Assembly: GCA_051453625.1 (NCBI GenBank) | Contig: JBOZIK010000001.1 | Coordinates: 110,870,667-110,934,666, forward strand | Direction: 5' to 3' | DNA: 64,000 nucleotides | DNA from: Welwitschia mirabilis | Lineage: Eukaryota > Gnetophyta > Gnetopsida > Welwitschiales | Part shown: positions 35,433 through 47,271 of the stretch, piece by piece | Layout of the letters: every line of letters starts with the position of its first letter | Position numbering within the stretch: the stretch's first letter is position 1 | The notes under the pieces: model-generated | The model's input: only the letters and a program-made list of their open reading frames with translations | What the model was told of the DNA's origin: nothing | Databases searched by the model: none | Program-made: the position numbers and the translations under genes

Positions 35433-37440
35433 TACAAAAAAGCCCAATTACTTATCCTTTTAAACCTTTTCTTATTACCAAATTTTATTTGGGTTACATG
35501 GTGCACCTGCCACATTCTAATGAGCTATGATATTAATCTTTTATAAGATGCTTAAACAGTTTGTAGAAATATTTATGAATGATTTTTTATTATATTATAA
35601 TTATTTTAAATAAACTCTTGATATATTCCATGAGATATTATCATGTTGCATAGAGAAAGACTTAAAACTAAGTTGGCAGAAATGTTCTTTCATGGGTAAA
35701 CGTAAAGTCATTTAATGCTATGTAGTATCATAGAAAAGAATAACTATGGATCCTAAACATATTTAACTTATTATATAATTAAAAATTTAATAAATATTAA
35801 CAAATTAAAACATTTTTAGGACATGTTGGATATTATCATGGATTCATTAAAGATTTCTTAAAAACTTCAAACTCTCTCTATGAATTGCTAGAAGATAAAT
35901 TAATTATACAAAATGATGCATTTGAAAAAGAATTTAATGTTTTAAAGAAAAATCTCAACACAATACTAGCTTTTAAGGCATCAAATTGGCATTACCATTT
36001 CAACCTTATGTGTCATATTAGTAATACTACTATTAGTGCTTTACTATACAAAATACATTTAACATAAGCCACATTTCATCCACTACATCTTAAAGAACCT
36101 TAATTTATCCTAATTTAATTAGGTAATTATAAAAATAACTATTTATAATAATAATATACTTAATAAGTTATAATACTACCTTGTAGGTTTTAAAACTAGG
36201 ACTTATATAGATCATTCAGCTATCAAGTTCTTAGCAATAAAGTCAATGAATAATGTTTATATTATGTGTTAGTATCTACCAATATAAGAATTTTATTTAA
36301 AAACGTAAGAAAATAGATGGAAAATATCATATAATAATAGACCATCTATTCCATTTATAAGTGCCTAACTAATACCACACTAAACATATGATAATAAATC
36401 TCCCAATGAGAAGTTATTTGTAGTATATATCACCCATTAAAAAAACCCTTGGTACATAGACTTTGCTAATTAATTATTTATCGAAAAGGTTATATGTAAT
36501 TAGTTAAATAAGAATAAGTAATTATTTATTAAAAGAATTAAAAATAACATTTGATAAAGCCCTTTCTTATATCACATTCACAAAGCCAAAATTATACAAT
36601 GATGTATTCTTAATTGGAAATAACCTAAATTTTTTGAATGTGTCATAATAGTAATTTTGAAGGCCATTTTAATGAGATAATAAAGTTTATAGGATTTTAC
36701 AAAGTGGATTTTGAAGTAAACACTATTTAAGTATTTACATAACTATGTCATAAATTGTAACTACTACTACTATTCAATAGGAATTTCCAAAAAAAAATTT
36801 GAAAATAACCTTTAAATGTGATCCATTTAATGTTGGTAGAATTGCTGTCATAGAAAATTTCTCTAAATAAAGTTATTATTAATATATCATTATATGTATT
36901 ATCTATATTACAAAATGAGTAGAAGCTAAAGCAACTAAAATGAGTCATGATCAAATGATTATTGAATTTTTTGAGAAACCTATTTTACAATGTTTTGATC
37001 ATCCATGAGTCAAAATAGTGACCAAGGTATTTACTTTATTAACTAAATCATAAATAACTTAATGAAGTTGGTAGAAATTATTCATAAGATTGTTATTTCT
37101 TATTGTACATAAGCAAATAACCAAGTTGAGAATTATAATTAATAAATTAAGATAATATTAGTTAAAATGATAAATTACAATAAAAAATGATATTAGAAGT
37201 TAAATAATATATGGGATTATAGAATAACATGTAGAAATTCATTAGGATAAATTTTTTATCAAATTATCTATGGAATAATATGTTTATTAGTAGTAGAAAT
37301 GCACCATAAATATTGAAAGCTAATGAATAAAATGAGCCTTAACAATGAAGATAACATTTCCAAAAGGATTGTACAACTAGAAAATTTAGATGAGATAAGA
37401 TAGCATGTAATGAACTAACAATTAATTATGAAGAAACTAT
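35433..37440 (+). pseudogene. Athila/Tat-like gypsy pol: RT, RNase H and integrase
   Basis: Plus strand, in order: RT with GLHGAPATF at 35491 and EIFMNDF at about 35570 (usual GLCNAPATF and FMDDF), IEKDLKLSWQKCSFMG near 35660; RT connection and RNase H with GFIKDF, DAFEKEFNVLKKNL and NWHYHFNLMCHIS at 35840-36000; IDHSAIKFLAIK near 36215 (usual TDHAALKYLL); PWYIDFAN near 36450; integrase core WVEAKATKM (W as TGA) and EFFEKPILQCFDHP at 36890-37010; NNQVENYN near 37125 (usual TSGQVEVSN); and RIVQLENLDEIR near 37360. Domain order RT-RH-INT is diagnostic of Ty3/gypsy. The pol is cut at 37440 by a copia insertion and resumes near 51500. Confidence 0.85.
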
Positions 37441-37618
37441 TGAGAATAGAAGAACAACAAAATAGAATATGATTTTACCAAAATGAAAATTTTATTTCTC
37501 CTTTATTCTACTACATTGAAGAACTTGCCTTTAAGGGTAAGCATACTAATAGTGTTTCACTAAGGCTTATGTGCTCCCCTAGGTGTGTGACCACCATGTG
37601 TGTTACAAGGCTTAGTAA
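37441..37618 (-). repeat. 3' LTR of the minus-strand copia
   Basis: 178 bp from TTACTAAG (sense, at 37618), following tttaggggagaa, to ...TATTCTCA at 37441. Its left part aligns with 51350-51499. Confidence 0.65.
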
Positions 37619-37959
37619 TTCTCCCCTAAATATGGAAATATGCTCTCTTCTAAGGGAAAATGAGAATACTTAAAGAATAAATTTTGGAATTTAGCCTATA
37701 ATAAAACCTTCTTAAAGGATTTGATATGTAAGAAAACTAATTCACTAAAGAAGTACTAAATTTACTACTACGTATCTCATAGTACATAAAACTATTATGT
37801 TCATTACACATATTGTAATAATTATATAAATTATACTACACAACTTAAAGCACTAGGCCCAAATATAATACATTATACTACTAGGATTCAAAAGTAATTT
37901 TAAATAGAGACTTAAAAGTTAAATGAAGTCCATAATATACAAGAGAAAAAAATGAGTTT

Positions 37960-38480
37960 AAATCAACTCATCTTTAATTTAATTTTGGATTAAAAATACT
38001 GAACTTCTTTCAAACAAGTGATTTTATAAGGATATGAGTATTTTTCTTTGTATTTAGATAGTATATAAGCATAATAACTTCATGTTATACAACTTCGCTA
38101 ATTTTATAAATCACAACATCAAAGTGCTTTGCCCTATCATGATGCACTAGTTCTTTTGCTATCCAAATTACAAACTGATTATTAATGAAGAGCTAAATTT
38201 CCTTAATCCATTTTAATTTTACTAATTTCAACAATTTTCTTAACGATTTAATTTCTCTACATGCCTAAAAAATAGCTATATAATCTACCTTAGTGGATGA
38301 TCATGCTAGAGTTTGCTACAACTTTGATCACCAAGATAGAGGTATTTTCATAAGAACATGATATACCTTAATATTGATAATGAAGTATCATTATTTCTCA
38401 AAAAACTAGAATTATAGTATAGTTTTAGAACAAATTAATAGCTTCTTTTATAGGTTAGACCTAAATATTTGGTCTTCATT
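37960..38480 (-). pseudogene. Copia RNase H, minus-strand element
   Basis: Minus strand carries SSTKVDYIA near 38290 (usual LSTTEAEYIA) and a pol tail homologous to 27640-27840. The RNase H C-terminus and the 350-bp untranslated tail before the PPT match the plus-strand relative in reverse. Confidence 0.7.
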
Positions 38481-39700
38481 AGGTATCTTAGTACTCTCTT
38501 TACAACACACTAATAATGTATCATGTGTTCAATTTAATGTTAGTTATGTAAATTAGAATTCCTACTATTCTTTATATTTAATTTTATTCATAATTTTAAG
38601 TCTTCATTATCTGATATCTTAGCATTTTTCTCTAAAGTTTTTAAAGCTTCTTTTGCATTTTCTACTCAAAACGTTTAGACCAAATTTTCAATGTACTTCA
38701 TTTTTATTAAGAATATTCCATTATTTTATTAAATAATTTTTATACCTAGGTATAATACAGTGATTCTAAAATTAAAAATATTGAATTCCTTAGTTACAAA
38801 TATTTTTTATCTTTTTACATCTTCGTCATTACTTCTAATTATTAGCATATCATCGACATGCCCCACTATATTTATAGATTTTAATCTATTAGATTTTATA
38901 AATAAAATGTGGCAATCACATCTTGATAATCACATAATATAGATCCAATTAAATATAGATAGTTTACAAGATTAATGCACCATATTTTTGGTGCTCATTT
39001 TATGCCATATAGAGACTTGATTAATCTAAATACATTATTTTCTTTGGCTTTTAATTTAAATTCCTTTGATTATATCATGTAAATTTATTCTTTTAAATAT
39101 CCATGGAGAAAGGTAGTGATCACATCCAATTGATAACTCTTATATACTCCTTATATTGCTAAGGCAATTACTATTCTTATAGTAGCCTATTTTGCTATTG
39201 ATGTGAAGATTTCATTATAGATTTCACTATAATTAAGTCCTTTTTTTGTCATAGTCCTATAACAAAAGGTTGAGTTTTGTGTTTGTTTACATTATATTTA
39301 TTATAGAAAATTCATTTATTAGATAATGTTATGCTCCCTACTAGAAGGTCTACCACCTCTCAGGTACCATTTTCAATAAAACTATCATATTATTTTTGTA
39401 TGTCTTTTATGTAATGATCATATTAAATGACATCCTTAAATTAGCTTGTTTCATCATTAAAGCTCAAGTGGAGATTGTCATAATAATGATCATGAGATAT
39501 GTGTGAGTCATATATAGTTCTAGTTATACCCTTTTCATCATCATGAATATCTTAAAAAGTAGATTATATCCAAGTACTTTCATCTCATCTCTAGGTAATA
39601 TTAGCTTGTTTAGTAGGAGAACCCATTAAATTAACTTTACAACTATGATCAATCATGATAGCAGCACTAAATTATTAATTTCTCTATGTTGCAAAGTGGA
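38481..39700 (-). pseudogene. Copia reverse transcriptase, minus-strand element
   Basis: The catalytic box reads INIVGHVDDMLIIRSN, with VDD at 38857-38849 (usual YVDDMLI.G.N; Tyr has become His). Upstream RT blocks are heavily decayed. The plus-strand frame at 38760-38942 is the antisense of this region. Alignment with 26400-27110 (reverse complement) supports the call. Confidence 0.75.
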
Positions 39701-39762
39701 TGTTCAATAAAAGAAAGTAAAGCATCATTGGTGGCCATATCTACCCCCTTCACTATAGGGTA

Positions 39763-40360
39763 CTAAGCATCCAATATGGTCATTGGTTTAGATGAAGGAT
39801 AAAGCTTCAAAGTATTAAGATAAAAATTATTGTTTGAATTATTTATAAATATGACATCATGTGAAATAAAAATCTTATGATAATCTTCTTGGAATATGGA
39901 TTTAGTAGCTAGAATTAAAAATATAAAAATTATAAAACTTTGGCTTGTATCCCTATAATTTTTTAGCTGGAAAAACTTCCTTTTTAGTATATTAACCCAT
40001 ACTATTATTAAGATGTACAATTGTGTGCACTAGTTCATCCCAAAGATAAGTCTTATAATCACTAAAATATCAAATTACTTTGCAAGTGAGCAAGTCCTTG
40101 AACTCACTAGCTATGTACTTATCATTATTATCTAAATGAAAAATTTTAATCTTGCAATCAGATTAATTTTTTACTTTAGTCTAAAACATTTTAAAAATAC
40201 CCAAAGTTTGTGAATTAAATTTAATAAAGTACATCTAAGCCATTCATAAATAGTCATCAATAAGAATAATACATAACAGAAGCCTTAGAGTATGAGAGAT
40301 AACATAGATCCACATAAATCACTATGATAAAGTAAAAGATTTTGTTCAGCATATTACTTA
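39763..40360 (-). pseudogene. Copia integrase, minus-strand element
   Basis: Starting near 40290 in sense: IILIDDYL, MYFIKFNSQTLGIFKMF and CKIKIFHLDNNDKYIASEF match the copia integrase core (usual FIDDYSR, VYFLK.K, IK.LRSD.GGEY.S.EF). The catalytic Asp of the HLDN block is kept, and Tyr-Ile-Ala-Ser-Glu-Phe follows. An open 86-codon frame at 39763-40020 covers the C-terminal part, with EDYHKIFISHDVIFIN. Confidence 0.8.
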
Positions 40361-40560
40361 CTTGGTATAATCATTATTTAGCTACTTTGCTCATAATACA
40401 GAATTTATAATGAGGAAAATCCCCATGGAATGAATGGAATAAACCAGTGGTTATGCTCATATATTACATTTATTATATGAGGAATAGAATGTCCCAATCA
40501 AACATGCCATAGTAGTAAGGGAGAAAGATCATCTTATGAAATTGTGTAAGTGATCTCTGA
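40361..40560 (-). pseudogene. GAG-pre-integrase segment, minus-strand element
   Basis: LLLWHV*LGHS near 40500 and LYHSDLCGS near 40310-40340 correspond to LWH.RLGH and LVHSDLCGP, which bracket the HHCC-type zinc-binding region before the integrase core. Confidence 0.7.
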
Positions 40561-40769
40561 CATTCTAATACAACCATAAAAATAAGCTAGATTTTCATTC
40601 ATGTAGCATTTCATAACTAATTGCTTATTATTATCATAAATATTTGCTAAATTCTTTGTCATAGATATATATTAATATTTTTATAATAGATCTAAAAGTG
40701 ATAGATGATGTTACCTCAAGGAAGGAATATACAAGACACATAAAATGATCAATAGAGAGAGTGATGTTA

Positions 40770-40960
40770 AATCAAGAATAACCAAATCATATCCTTCCAT
40801 AAGAATTGGTGTTCTATCTATTAAATAATCATGACTTAATGCTTTAAAAAAGTCATCAAAATAATCATGCCAATAAGTCATGTAATGAGTTGCATCTATA
40901 TCAAAAATCTACATCTCATTATGAGGTATGTGCTCACTCATACTAATAAAGTTAACGTTT
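40770..40960 (-). pseudogene. Copia protease, minus-strand element
   Basis: FDIDATHYMTYWHDYF near 40900 (usual WIIDSGATDHMT), followed by CVLYIPSLR near 40750 (usual VLYVPSLR.NLLSV). The active-site DSG has become D-x-A-T. The plus-strand frame at 40867-41106 is antisense to this and to the knuckle. Confidence 0.7.
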
Positions 40961-41029
40961 TTAAGTATTACATTGGATTAAAAACTATGAGCATCATTAA
41001 AGAAATGAAATTATTTAGTGAGTACATTT

Positions 41030-41120
41030 TCCTTAGATGTAAACTCTTTCTTTTTCCAAGGAATCCTATAAAAGTCAATGATATAATCTTGTATTTTACA
41101 TTGTGATAAATGATACTTAT
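41030..41120 (-). pseudogene. gag: Gag zinc-knuckle tail, minus-strand element
   Basis: YHLSQCKIQDYIIDFYRIPW is a decayed form of C-x2-C-x4-H-x4-C followed by the Y-x-x-x-GYP segment of copia gag; only part of the cysteines remain. It lies about 100 nt upstream of the protease in sense direction. Confidence 0.55.
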
Positions 41121-42579
41121 TTTTCTTAGAAGTGGTAGTATTCTAAACTTTCTTCTTATTTGTTGAGTCTGAATTAACTTTTTATTTTATTATATTTATG
41201 AAGTTATATCCTTATCATAAAGTGTTTCCTTAGGAATGACATTTTTATTTAGAGTATTTATCTTGATGAGAAAGCCTACAATAATGAGAAGCTTTGAATG
41301 TGGCATTAGAGGAAACGATTTTGTAAAGTTAAGATAAAATTTAATATAAATAAGATTATTATTAAGCATATTAAATGTTATATCATTTAATTTCTTACTA
41401 CCATGTAGCAAAAAAATATAGCTATGTAGATATGAGTCTTTCAAATAGTAGTAAGTTAAGTTGACATATGAATGTAAACTTGTTTATGTGAATTAGTCTC
41501 CACTACCTTTGCCTTAATATCTTATATTTGCATAATTAATTATCTTAATTTGCTATTTTCATGATGCAAATTATTTATGCAAGTTGTAAGATTAAGGGTC
41601 TCTAGATCATTCTTTAAGTAAAATTTATCTTGCAAGGTATAGAAGTTGGGTAGCTTATTTTGGTTTTGTTAATCAAATTTCTATGTTAATAAGCTACATA
41701 TTTTTACTTAATGCCTATTAATTTGGTATTAGTATTTTACCAACTATCTTCTTAAGTATGATCCTAAACAGGTATATGATTATGTGCTAAAAAATCCTTC
41801 TCTTAATTATAAATCTACATGATTGATATAAAATCCTTATGTCAAGTATCCCATGACTGATCATATTGAAAGTAACTTTGATGTTGATCATGATCATAGT
41901 GATAAGAATCAATGTTAATAACTTTGATAATTACTAAAACTTATTATTTAAAGATGATGACAAAGACGTTATGATGGAAGACAATGAGAACTAAAAAAAT
42001 TAACAAACTATAAAGTAATAAATTAGATTGATCTTTCTTACATCTATAATTAAGAGAGATATCTCCATCATACAAAGAAATAAGCCCTAAAAAGAATAAA
42101 GAATAATAAATAAAAATATATATTATAGTCATAAGAAAAGGGATCTTACTCTCATTCACAATTTTAAGTAATCTATCCAAGTTACCATGCAACTAAAATA
42201 AACAGATAAATGGTGATGATAAAGAGGTATAGCTATAATGAAAGGAAATTAAGCTTATAAATTAAATGATATATCCAAACCACTATAATAAAATTAAAAC
42301 TAAGAAACCCATTCAATTAGTAATAATTTAGGCACATAGGAAAGAAACAACAGTTATTTGTTAAGTTTCTTAATGTGAGTAAGGTAGCTTTTAATGAAGG
42401 TGTTTAGATTGACCACTAGGTATTGAAAATGCTAAAATTAATTAATTTTGAAGTATTTTTTACATTCAATTAATAATCACATTACGTATAAGGAGGTTAT
42501 GCTTATCTCTAAAAATAGTAAAGGAATAGATAAATAGTAAAGGAATAGATATAAATCATATTTATGAGACTTTCTATTC
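41121..42579 (-). other. Gag region of the minus-strand copia, 3' part
   Basis: Minus-strand frames at 41196-41444 and 41944-42192 show no clear motif. The position between zinc knuckle and SIRE-like insertion implies gag or gag-pol linker sequence, now unreadable. Confidence 0.35.
42514..42551. repeat. Exact 19-bp tandem duplication
   Basis: aatagtaaaggaatagata occurs twice in a row without mismatch, about 30 bp left of the SIRE-like insertion. Exact identity suggests a recent replication slip. Confidence 0.85.
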
Positions 42580-42940
42580 TATTGTGAAATCCAGTTTTGA
42601 TGATTCTAATTTTCAAATATTTTCTGTCATTAGGTAAATAGATCTTTACAAAGAAAAACAGATCATTATAAGCACAAGTCAATGTTGAAACTTCAAAGAT
42701 AATATCTCACAAAAATCTTAGAATTAAAATTGCAAGATTAGTTATTTGAAAATGTCTACAAAATAAAATACATCTATGATGAAGATGTTTACATCTTAAA
42801 GACATTACTGATATATTAGCAATCTAGTCGATGACTATCTCATCAAAGGGGACTATGCTAAATTTTGAATCTTGCATTGATGAAAGATATCTATATGTTT
42901 GTAGATATCTATACTAAACTAAAACAAGTACCTAAAATAT
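42580..42940 (+). repeat. 5' LTR of the SIRE-like element, truncated
   Basis: TATTGTGAAATCCAGTTTTGATG aligns with TGTTGTAAATCTAGTTTTGATG at 47272, and the AGATGTCT-rich segment 42740-42930 aligns with 47440-47645. The remaining 1.3 kb of LTR, the PBS and the N-terminal gag are missing. Confidence 0.7.
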
Positions 42941-43103
42941 TCTATGAGTAATACAATCATAGCAATAACGCTTTGAAAAAATAAATAATGAGCATCTAAT
43001 TTAATATTTATTACTATATCTAACTAAAATATTAATTCATATAATAATTATAAGTGGAGTTAAGAACTTAAAAGATATTACCTATTAACTTATCTGAGGT
43101 AAG
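42936..43103 (+). repeat. Inverted-repeat arm, fragment of module F
   Basis: About 160 bp whose reverse complement matches 44092-44250 at about 94%. It also resembles 22255-22420. It lies between the truncated LTR and gag, where 5' LTR end and PBS would be expected. Confidence 0.85.
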
Positions 43104-43105
43104 TT

Positions 43106-43690
43106 CACTAAAGATGTCTAACTATTTATAGACATCTTATGAGAAGTTCAAATGACAAGAGTGGTTTGGAATACAATGGATCCTCAACTAGCATTTTAGC
43201 CCCTTTAACTAACAAATGGAATTATAAGACAAGGTATGATTATTTAGAATTTACAAATAATATCACTTGCTATTATTATCATAATACAAGTAATTATCAA
43301 TATAAATGTCTAATTATATTAAAAAATAGGTATTATACTAATAATACCACAAGGCATAGTAGACTGATACATTATTTTGTGCAGGATAAATCAAGAAAAG
43401 TTTAGGTATTAAAATCAAAACCAATATTTTTAGCACAAATTGCACTTAGACCCATGAAGTAGCATGGTTGGTACATTGACAATGGGTGCTCAAGACATAT
43501 GATATGAGATAAATCTAATTTTATTGCTTTAGTGAAATAAGATAAAGAAGTGGTAATCTTTGGAAATAACATAGAAGCATCTATAAAAGGTTTTGATACT
43601 ATTAGAGGAGGTAATAAATTAGAGGTAAATAATGTAATATTTATAGAAAGTTTGCAACACAATCTCTTAAGTGTAAGTTAAATTTATAAT
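43106..43690 (+). pseudogene. Gag C-terminus and protease of the SIRE-like element
   Basis: An open 88-codon frame (43139-43405) carries NDKSGLEYNGSSTSILAPL, matching the KGGLGY spacer at 22811-22870, and a knuckle-like CYYYHNTSNYQYKC that has lost its second Cys. After a short break, 43440-43690 reads WYIDNGCSRHM, then FGNNIEASIKGFDTI and ESLQHNLLSVS, which match copia protease (WYLDSGCSRHM, VTFGD..., LKHNLLSISQ). The active-site Ser is Asn. A minus-strand frame at 43402-43662 is its antisense. Confidence 0.85.
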
Positions 43691-44091
43691 ATAATTTTTT
43701 TGTTGGATTTATAAAAAATGATTGTATTATTAAAGTATTTATTGATTTAAAAAACTTAAATTTTTATACTTTTACTTTGTAAAATAAATCAAACAATGGA
43801 ATCAAGTATTTCTTAAGCAAATTAGAAAAAATAGAGTCTTAGCATAGAAAGCTTTAATATGAAAATAATGATTTAATCAAGGATAAGAAAACCTTCTACC
43901 TTAAAATACACTCAACTCTATGAAGCACACACACACATACAAAAAAAAGAAAAAAGAAAAAATAAAAGGATTTAATATTAAAAAAATTACAATAAAGACA
44001 TATACCAATTATTTACTTGGTCATATGATCATAAAACCTCAAGGTACTGAAAGATATTTTAATTTGTGTAGGAGCCTTGCTTAATTAGGTA
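43691..44091 (+). other. Linker between protease and module F
   Basis: Weak coding remnant after protease, then A-rich low complexity with cacacacac and aaaaagaaaaaagaaaaaa near 43928-43965. No integrase motif. Confidence 0.4.
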
Positions 44092-44770
44092 AGTTAATAG
44101 GTAATATCTTTTAAGTTCTTAACTCCACATTATAATTATCATATGAATTGATATTTTAGTTAGATATAGTAATAAATATTAAATTAGATGCTTATTATTT
44201 ATTTTTTCAAAGTGCTATTTCTATGCTTGTATTAGTCATAGAATATTTTGATGTTTCTAAAACATTCATTATAGACATCTCTAATTTTGTAGATGTTTAT
44301 TAGGGAGACATCTTCAAATTTATAGACATATTAGAAGTAGATGTCTTAAATTTTATAAATATCTTTAAAGGTTAGATACACTATTTTAATTTTTTTAAAA
44401 TAGATGTCTTATATTTTGTAAATGTCTTGATAATAGGAAAATGTATTAAAAGTTTTTTAGTATAAGATGTTTTGAAATTTGTAAACATCTAATTTACATT
44501 TTACACATCTTTTAATAGGTAGACATTTTAACTATATTATTGTGGAAATTAAAATGTGCCAAAAAACTAGGGTTTTGACATTTTTTATTTGGAAAAGAAC
44601 CACCAAATCTTATTTTTAAGTCTTCACTTGATAATTATCTCCCTCATGGGATTTCTCAGGCTTGATTTTCTTAGTTTTCTCTAGTAAGACAACTTGAATT
44701 TATGATATATCTTCACAATAAGTAAGAATAGACTTATTATTTATATAAGTACACATTTTTCAATCATTTC
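44092..44770 (+). repeat. Module F, plus-strand copy
   Basis: Reverse complement of 21765-22490. Repeats of AGATGTCT and TAGACAT with AATTTTGTA spacers. Its first 160 bp form an inverted repeat with 42936-43103. No coding content recognised. Confidence 0.7.
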
Positions 44771-44809
44771 TTACATTTTAGTTATTTTTTGGTGTAGATT
44801 CCTTATATG

Positions 44810-46560
44810 TCTTATAAAATGATTAGAAGAAAGTTAGCTAGTATTTTAAGAAGGAAAGAACAATCTTTAGAACCTCAAAGATCATAGTATAAATCTCATT
44901 TTTATCATGAAGTAGTTACTAGAAAAGATAAAACATGGATAGTAAATTATATTATTTCAAAAAGAACCCTTGGTTTTTAGAGGCAGTATGAAGATTAGCT
45001 TGTGGATTACTTCACACATCTTGGTTGAGAAATAATCATTCAGCTAGGCTAAAGTAATCCAAATTTCATAGTAAGGAAGTTTTATGCAAAGATCCTGGAA
45101 ATGAATGAATTAGGGATGCCTTCCAAACTCAGGTTAGAGGTATTTCATTACATATTATTCTGAGTTTTATGAATTCATTACTTGACATAAATGATTCAAA
45201 TCTTTGTTAATTAGATGTACATTTATTTAAAAATAATTTTACTTATAGAGCTATAAATGTGTTTTGGAGACATATGAGTAATGTTTTATTTGAACTTCCT
45301 AGAATGAATTTGTGAAAAATATAAAGAGAAAAGATATGATTTCAAATGCCCATATTTTATAATACTTTAGTTATAGGAGGTAGTCATAGTTATTGTAAAC
45401 TAATGTAGACTTTTGTGATGTTCTATTTACTCACTGGTTTAGAGATAGATTTGGGTTTCATTTTATGTATGGATATTATTATGTTATTTCACAAGAAACT
45501 AACTTCAGATCACCCTTGTCTTATCAATCTAATTCTTAATAGTGCAAATATTTTAGTTTCATAAGTTAATATTATTTACCAGAAGAAATTCCTAGCTAAG
45601 TTCAGTGAAAAATGAACAATGCTAGTATCACTACATAAGGGCACTAGTAGAAGGATGTTCAAATTTTAGATATCTTATTCTATTATTACTCACAACTCAT
45701 CATCAGTTAAGAAATAATTAAAGGTGATAGTTAAAATGATGATAAAAATTGGTAAAAAATTAATGAGGCTGAAGAAACACAAGTTCATAGGCAGTGAGGG
45801 TAAGGTACTAGTAGAGAGTTGGGAATCCATAAGAACTCCTACATGGTTACATTCAGAGGAGGAATCAAAAGATGAAGAAGCACCTACAACTCCATATGAA
45901 ATAGGTTATGACTCTAGTAGAGTATCTAGTAGTGATTTAGAGGATTTTTCAAAAGATAAGGCATAGACTCAAGGGAAATACCAAATCCCCATAGGGGCAT
46001 AAGTGCAAGGGTAGTAGCAAGCTCCTAGTCCATCATAGCAAAGGTAGTAGTAAGAGATAGAGTTCAAGAATTCAAATGTACCACTTCTTATATTTTGTTT
46101 TCCATGTCATAAGATTTTAGTTCATCATTATACCCAGAAACCATTACCTCCTAAACCCTCTTCACCATTACATCTACCCTCTTCACCTACATTATATCTA
46201 TCATCACCACTGCCATCTCATATAGAGATTATTCATATACTGCCACTTTCTAATATTTAATTACCTTCATCCTTCACAAAGACAACCATATCTAGCTCTT
46301 TTGGGACATATATCACTCCTTAAATGTATCAACATATGAAGAGATAGGTCTATGAAGGCCTAGGTAAGACCTCTTAGTATTCTTCTAGAAACTGTCATAC
46401 TTCATCACCCATATCCTTGTCATCCTATACTCAATAGAATTCCACCATCCATGATAATTATGATAATAGTAACAAAGAAGGAGAAGGCACATATTATATA
46501 AGTAACTTTTCTCTCAGTGATTAGATCCTTTTCTTTGATATCCAAAAAGGGAGAGAAGTT
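44810..46560 (+). pseudogene. Accessory (env-like position) ORF of the SIRE-like element
   Basis: Starts near MIRRKLASILRRKEQ at 44818 and includes NFIVRKFYAKILEMNELG near 45065, homologous to the minus-strand frames 20887-21745 and 19150-20004. An open 80-codon frame at 45724-45966 has a basic start (KLMRLKKHKF) and an acidic, serine-rich end (SSSDLEDFSKDKA). Then come Gln-rich sequence with CAA/CAG-to-stop changes, a Pro/Ser-rich stretch at 46131-46290 (LPPKPSSPLHLPSSPTLYL), and a decayed tail. An extra ORF in this place, after pol and before the LTR, is a hallmark of SIRE-lineage copia elements. The molecular function is unknown. Confidence 0.65.
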
Positions 46561-47257
46561 TTAGAAAATTGGTTGTAAACTAGTTGCATCTAGTTGGACA
46601 CATTAGCTTTTAGCTTGAGGAAATCCTATTGGGCATGGAGGACTTGTCTTTAATATGTTAGATTAGATACCTAAGTGAAATTATTATTCATTGATGCTCA
46701 CTCTTGATATTTGACACACATTATGTTATGTCTTTGTCATTTCCACTAATGTTATTTAACACACTTTTTTGTTGATTTTTCATGCTTAATATCATTTTCT
46801 ATTAGCACATTTTTATGATCTTTAATATCATGTATTGATAGCATACTTTATCTATTTGTACATTATTATATTTTAATATTATGTTTTATTAGCACATTTT
46901 TAAAATGTTATTCTCTAATTTTTCTTGCCATGAGAATATTATTTTCATGATGTATTATTGATACATAATTTAAATAATATGATCTATTTTTATTATTTGC
47001 ACATTACTATTAGCATATCAATTATTAATATTCTTAAATGTAATTACTAAATGTTTTTATGTCTTGCTTACTCTACATTCTACATGCTTATTCAAATGAT
47101 CAATATCATGATTTACCAAATGTCTATATGCCTTTATTTATTATTCAATTAATATTATTAAATTTCTATGTAATTTTTTACATTGAACATGAATATTCAA
47201 TTTTAGTTGATTGAATAAGACTATAACCATGCAATTTGTCAAGTTTTTGACATCATC
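46561..47257 (+). other. AT-rich untranslated tail
   Basis: Between accessory ORF and PPT. Contains loosely repeated tattagcacattttta and attattattaatat words (46740-47000). Nothing coding seen. Confidence 0.5.
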
Positions 47258-47269
47258 AAAAAGAGGGAT
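47258..47269 (+). other. Polypurine tract of the SIRE-like element
   Basis: catcatc then aaaaagagggat, just before TGTTGTAAATC. The arrangement (gacatcatcaaaaag-aggg) is the usual SIRE-type PPT context. Confidence 0.75.
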
Positions 47270-47271
47270 AT

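Noticed and set aside
43928-43965. Short CA run followed by A-rich sequence as a microsatellite of interest
   Set aside because: Only a few CA units, and ordinary low complexity for this background.
44092-44770. Module F as a stand-alone MITE or TRIM
   Set aside because: No terminal inverted repeats or target duplications are visible, and it occupies the same relative place in two copia elements, which fits an internal module better.
46740-47257. Possible CRISPR-like or satellite array of tattagcacattttta words
   Set aside because: Spacing is irregular and the words are AT-rich low complexity; no regular repeat-spacer structure.
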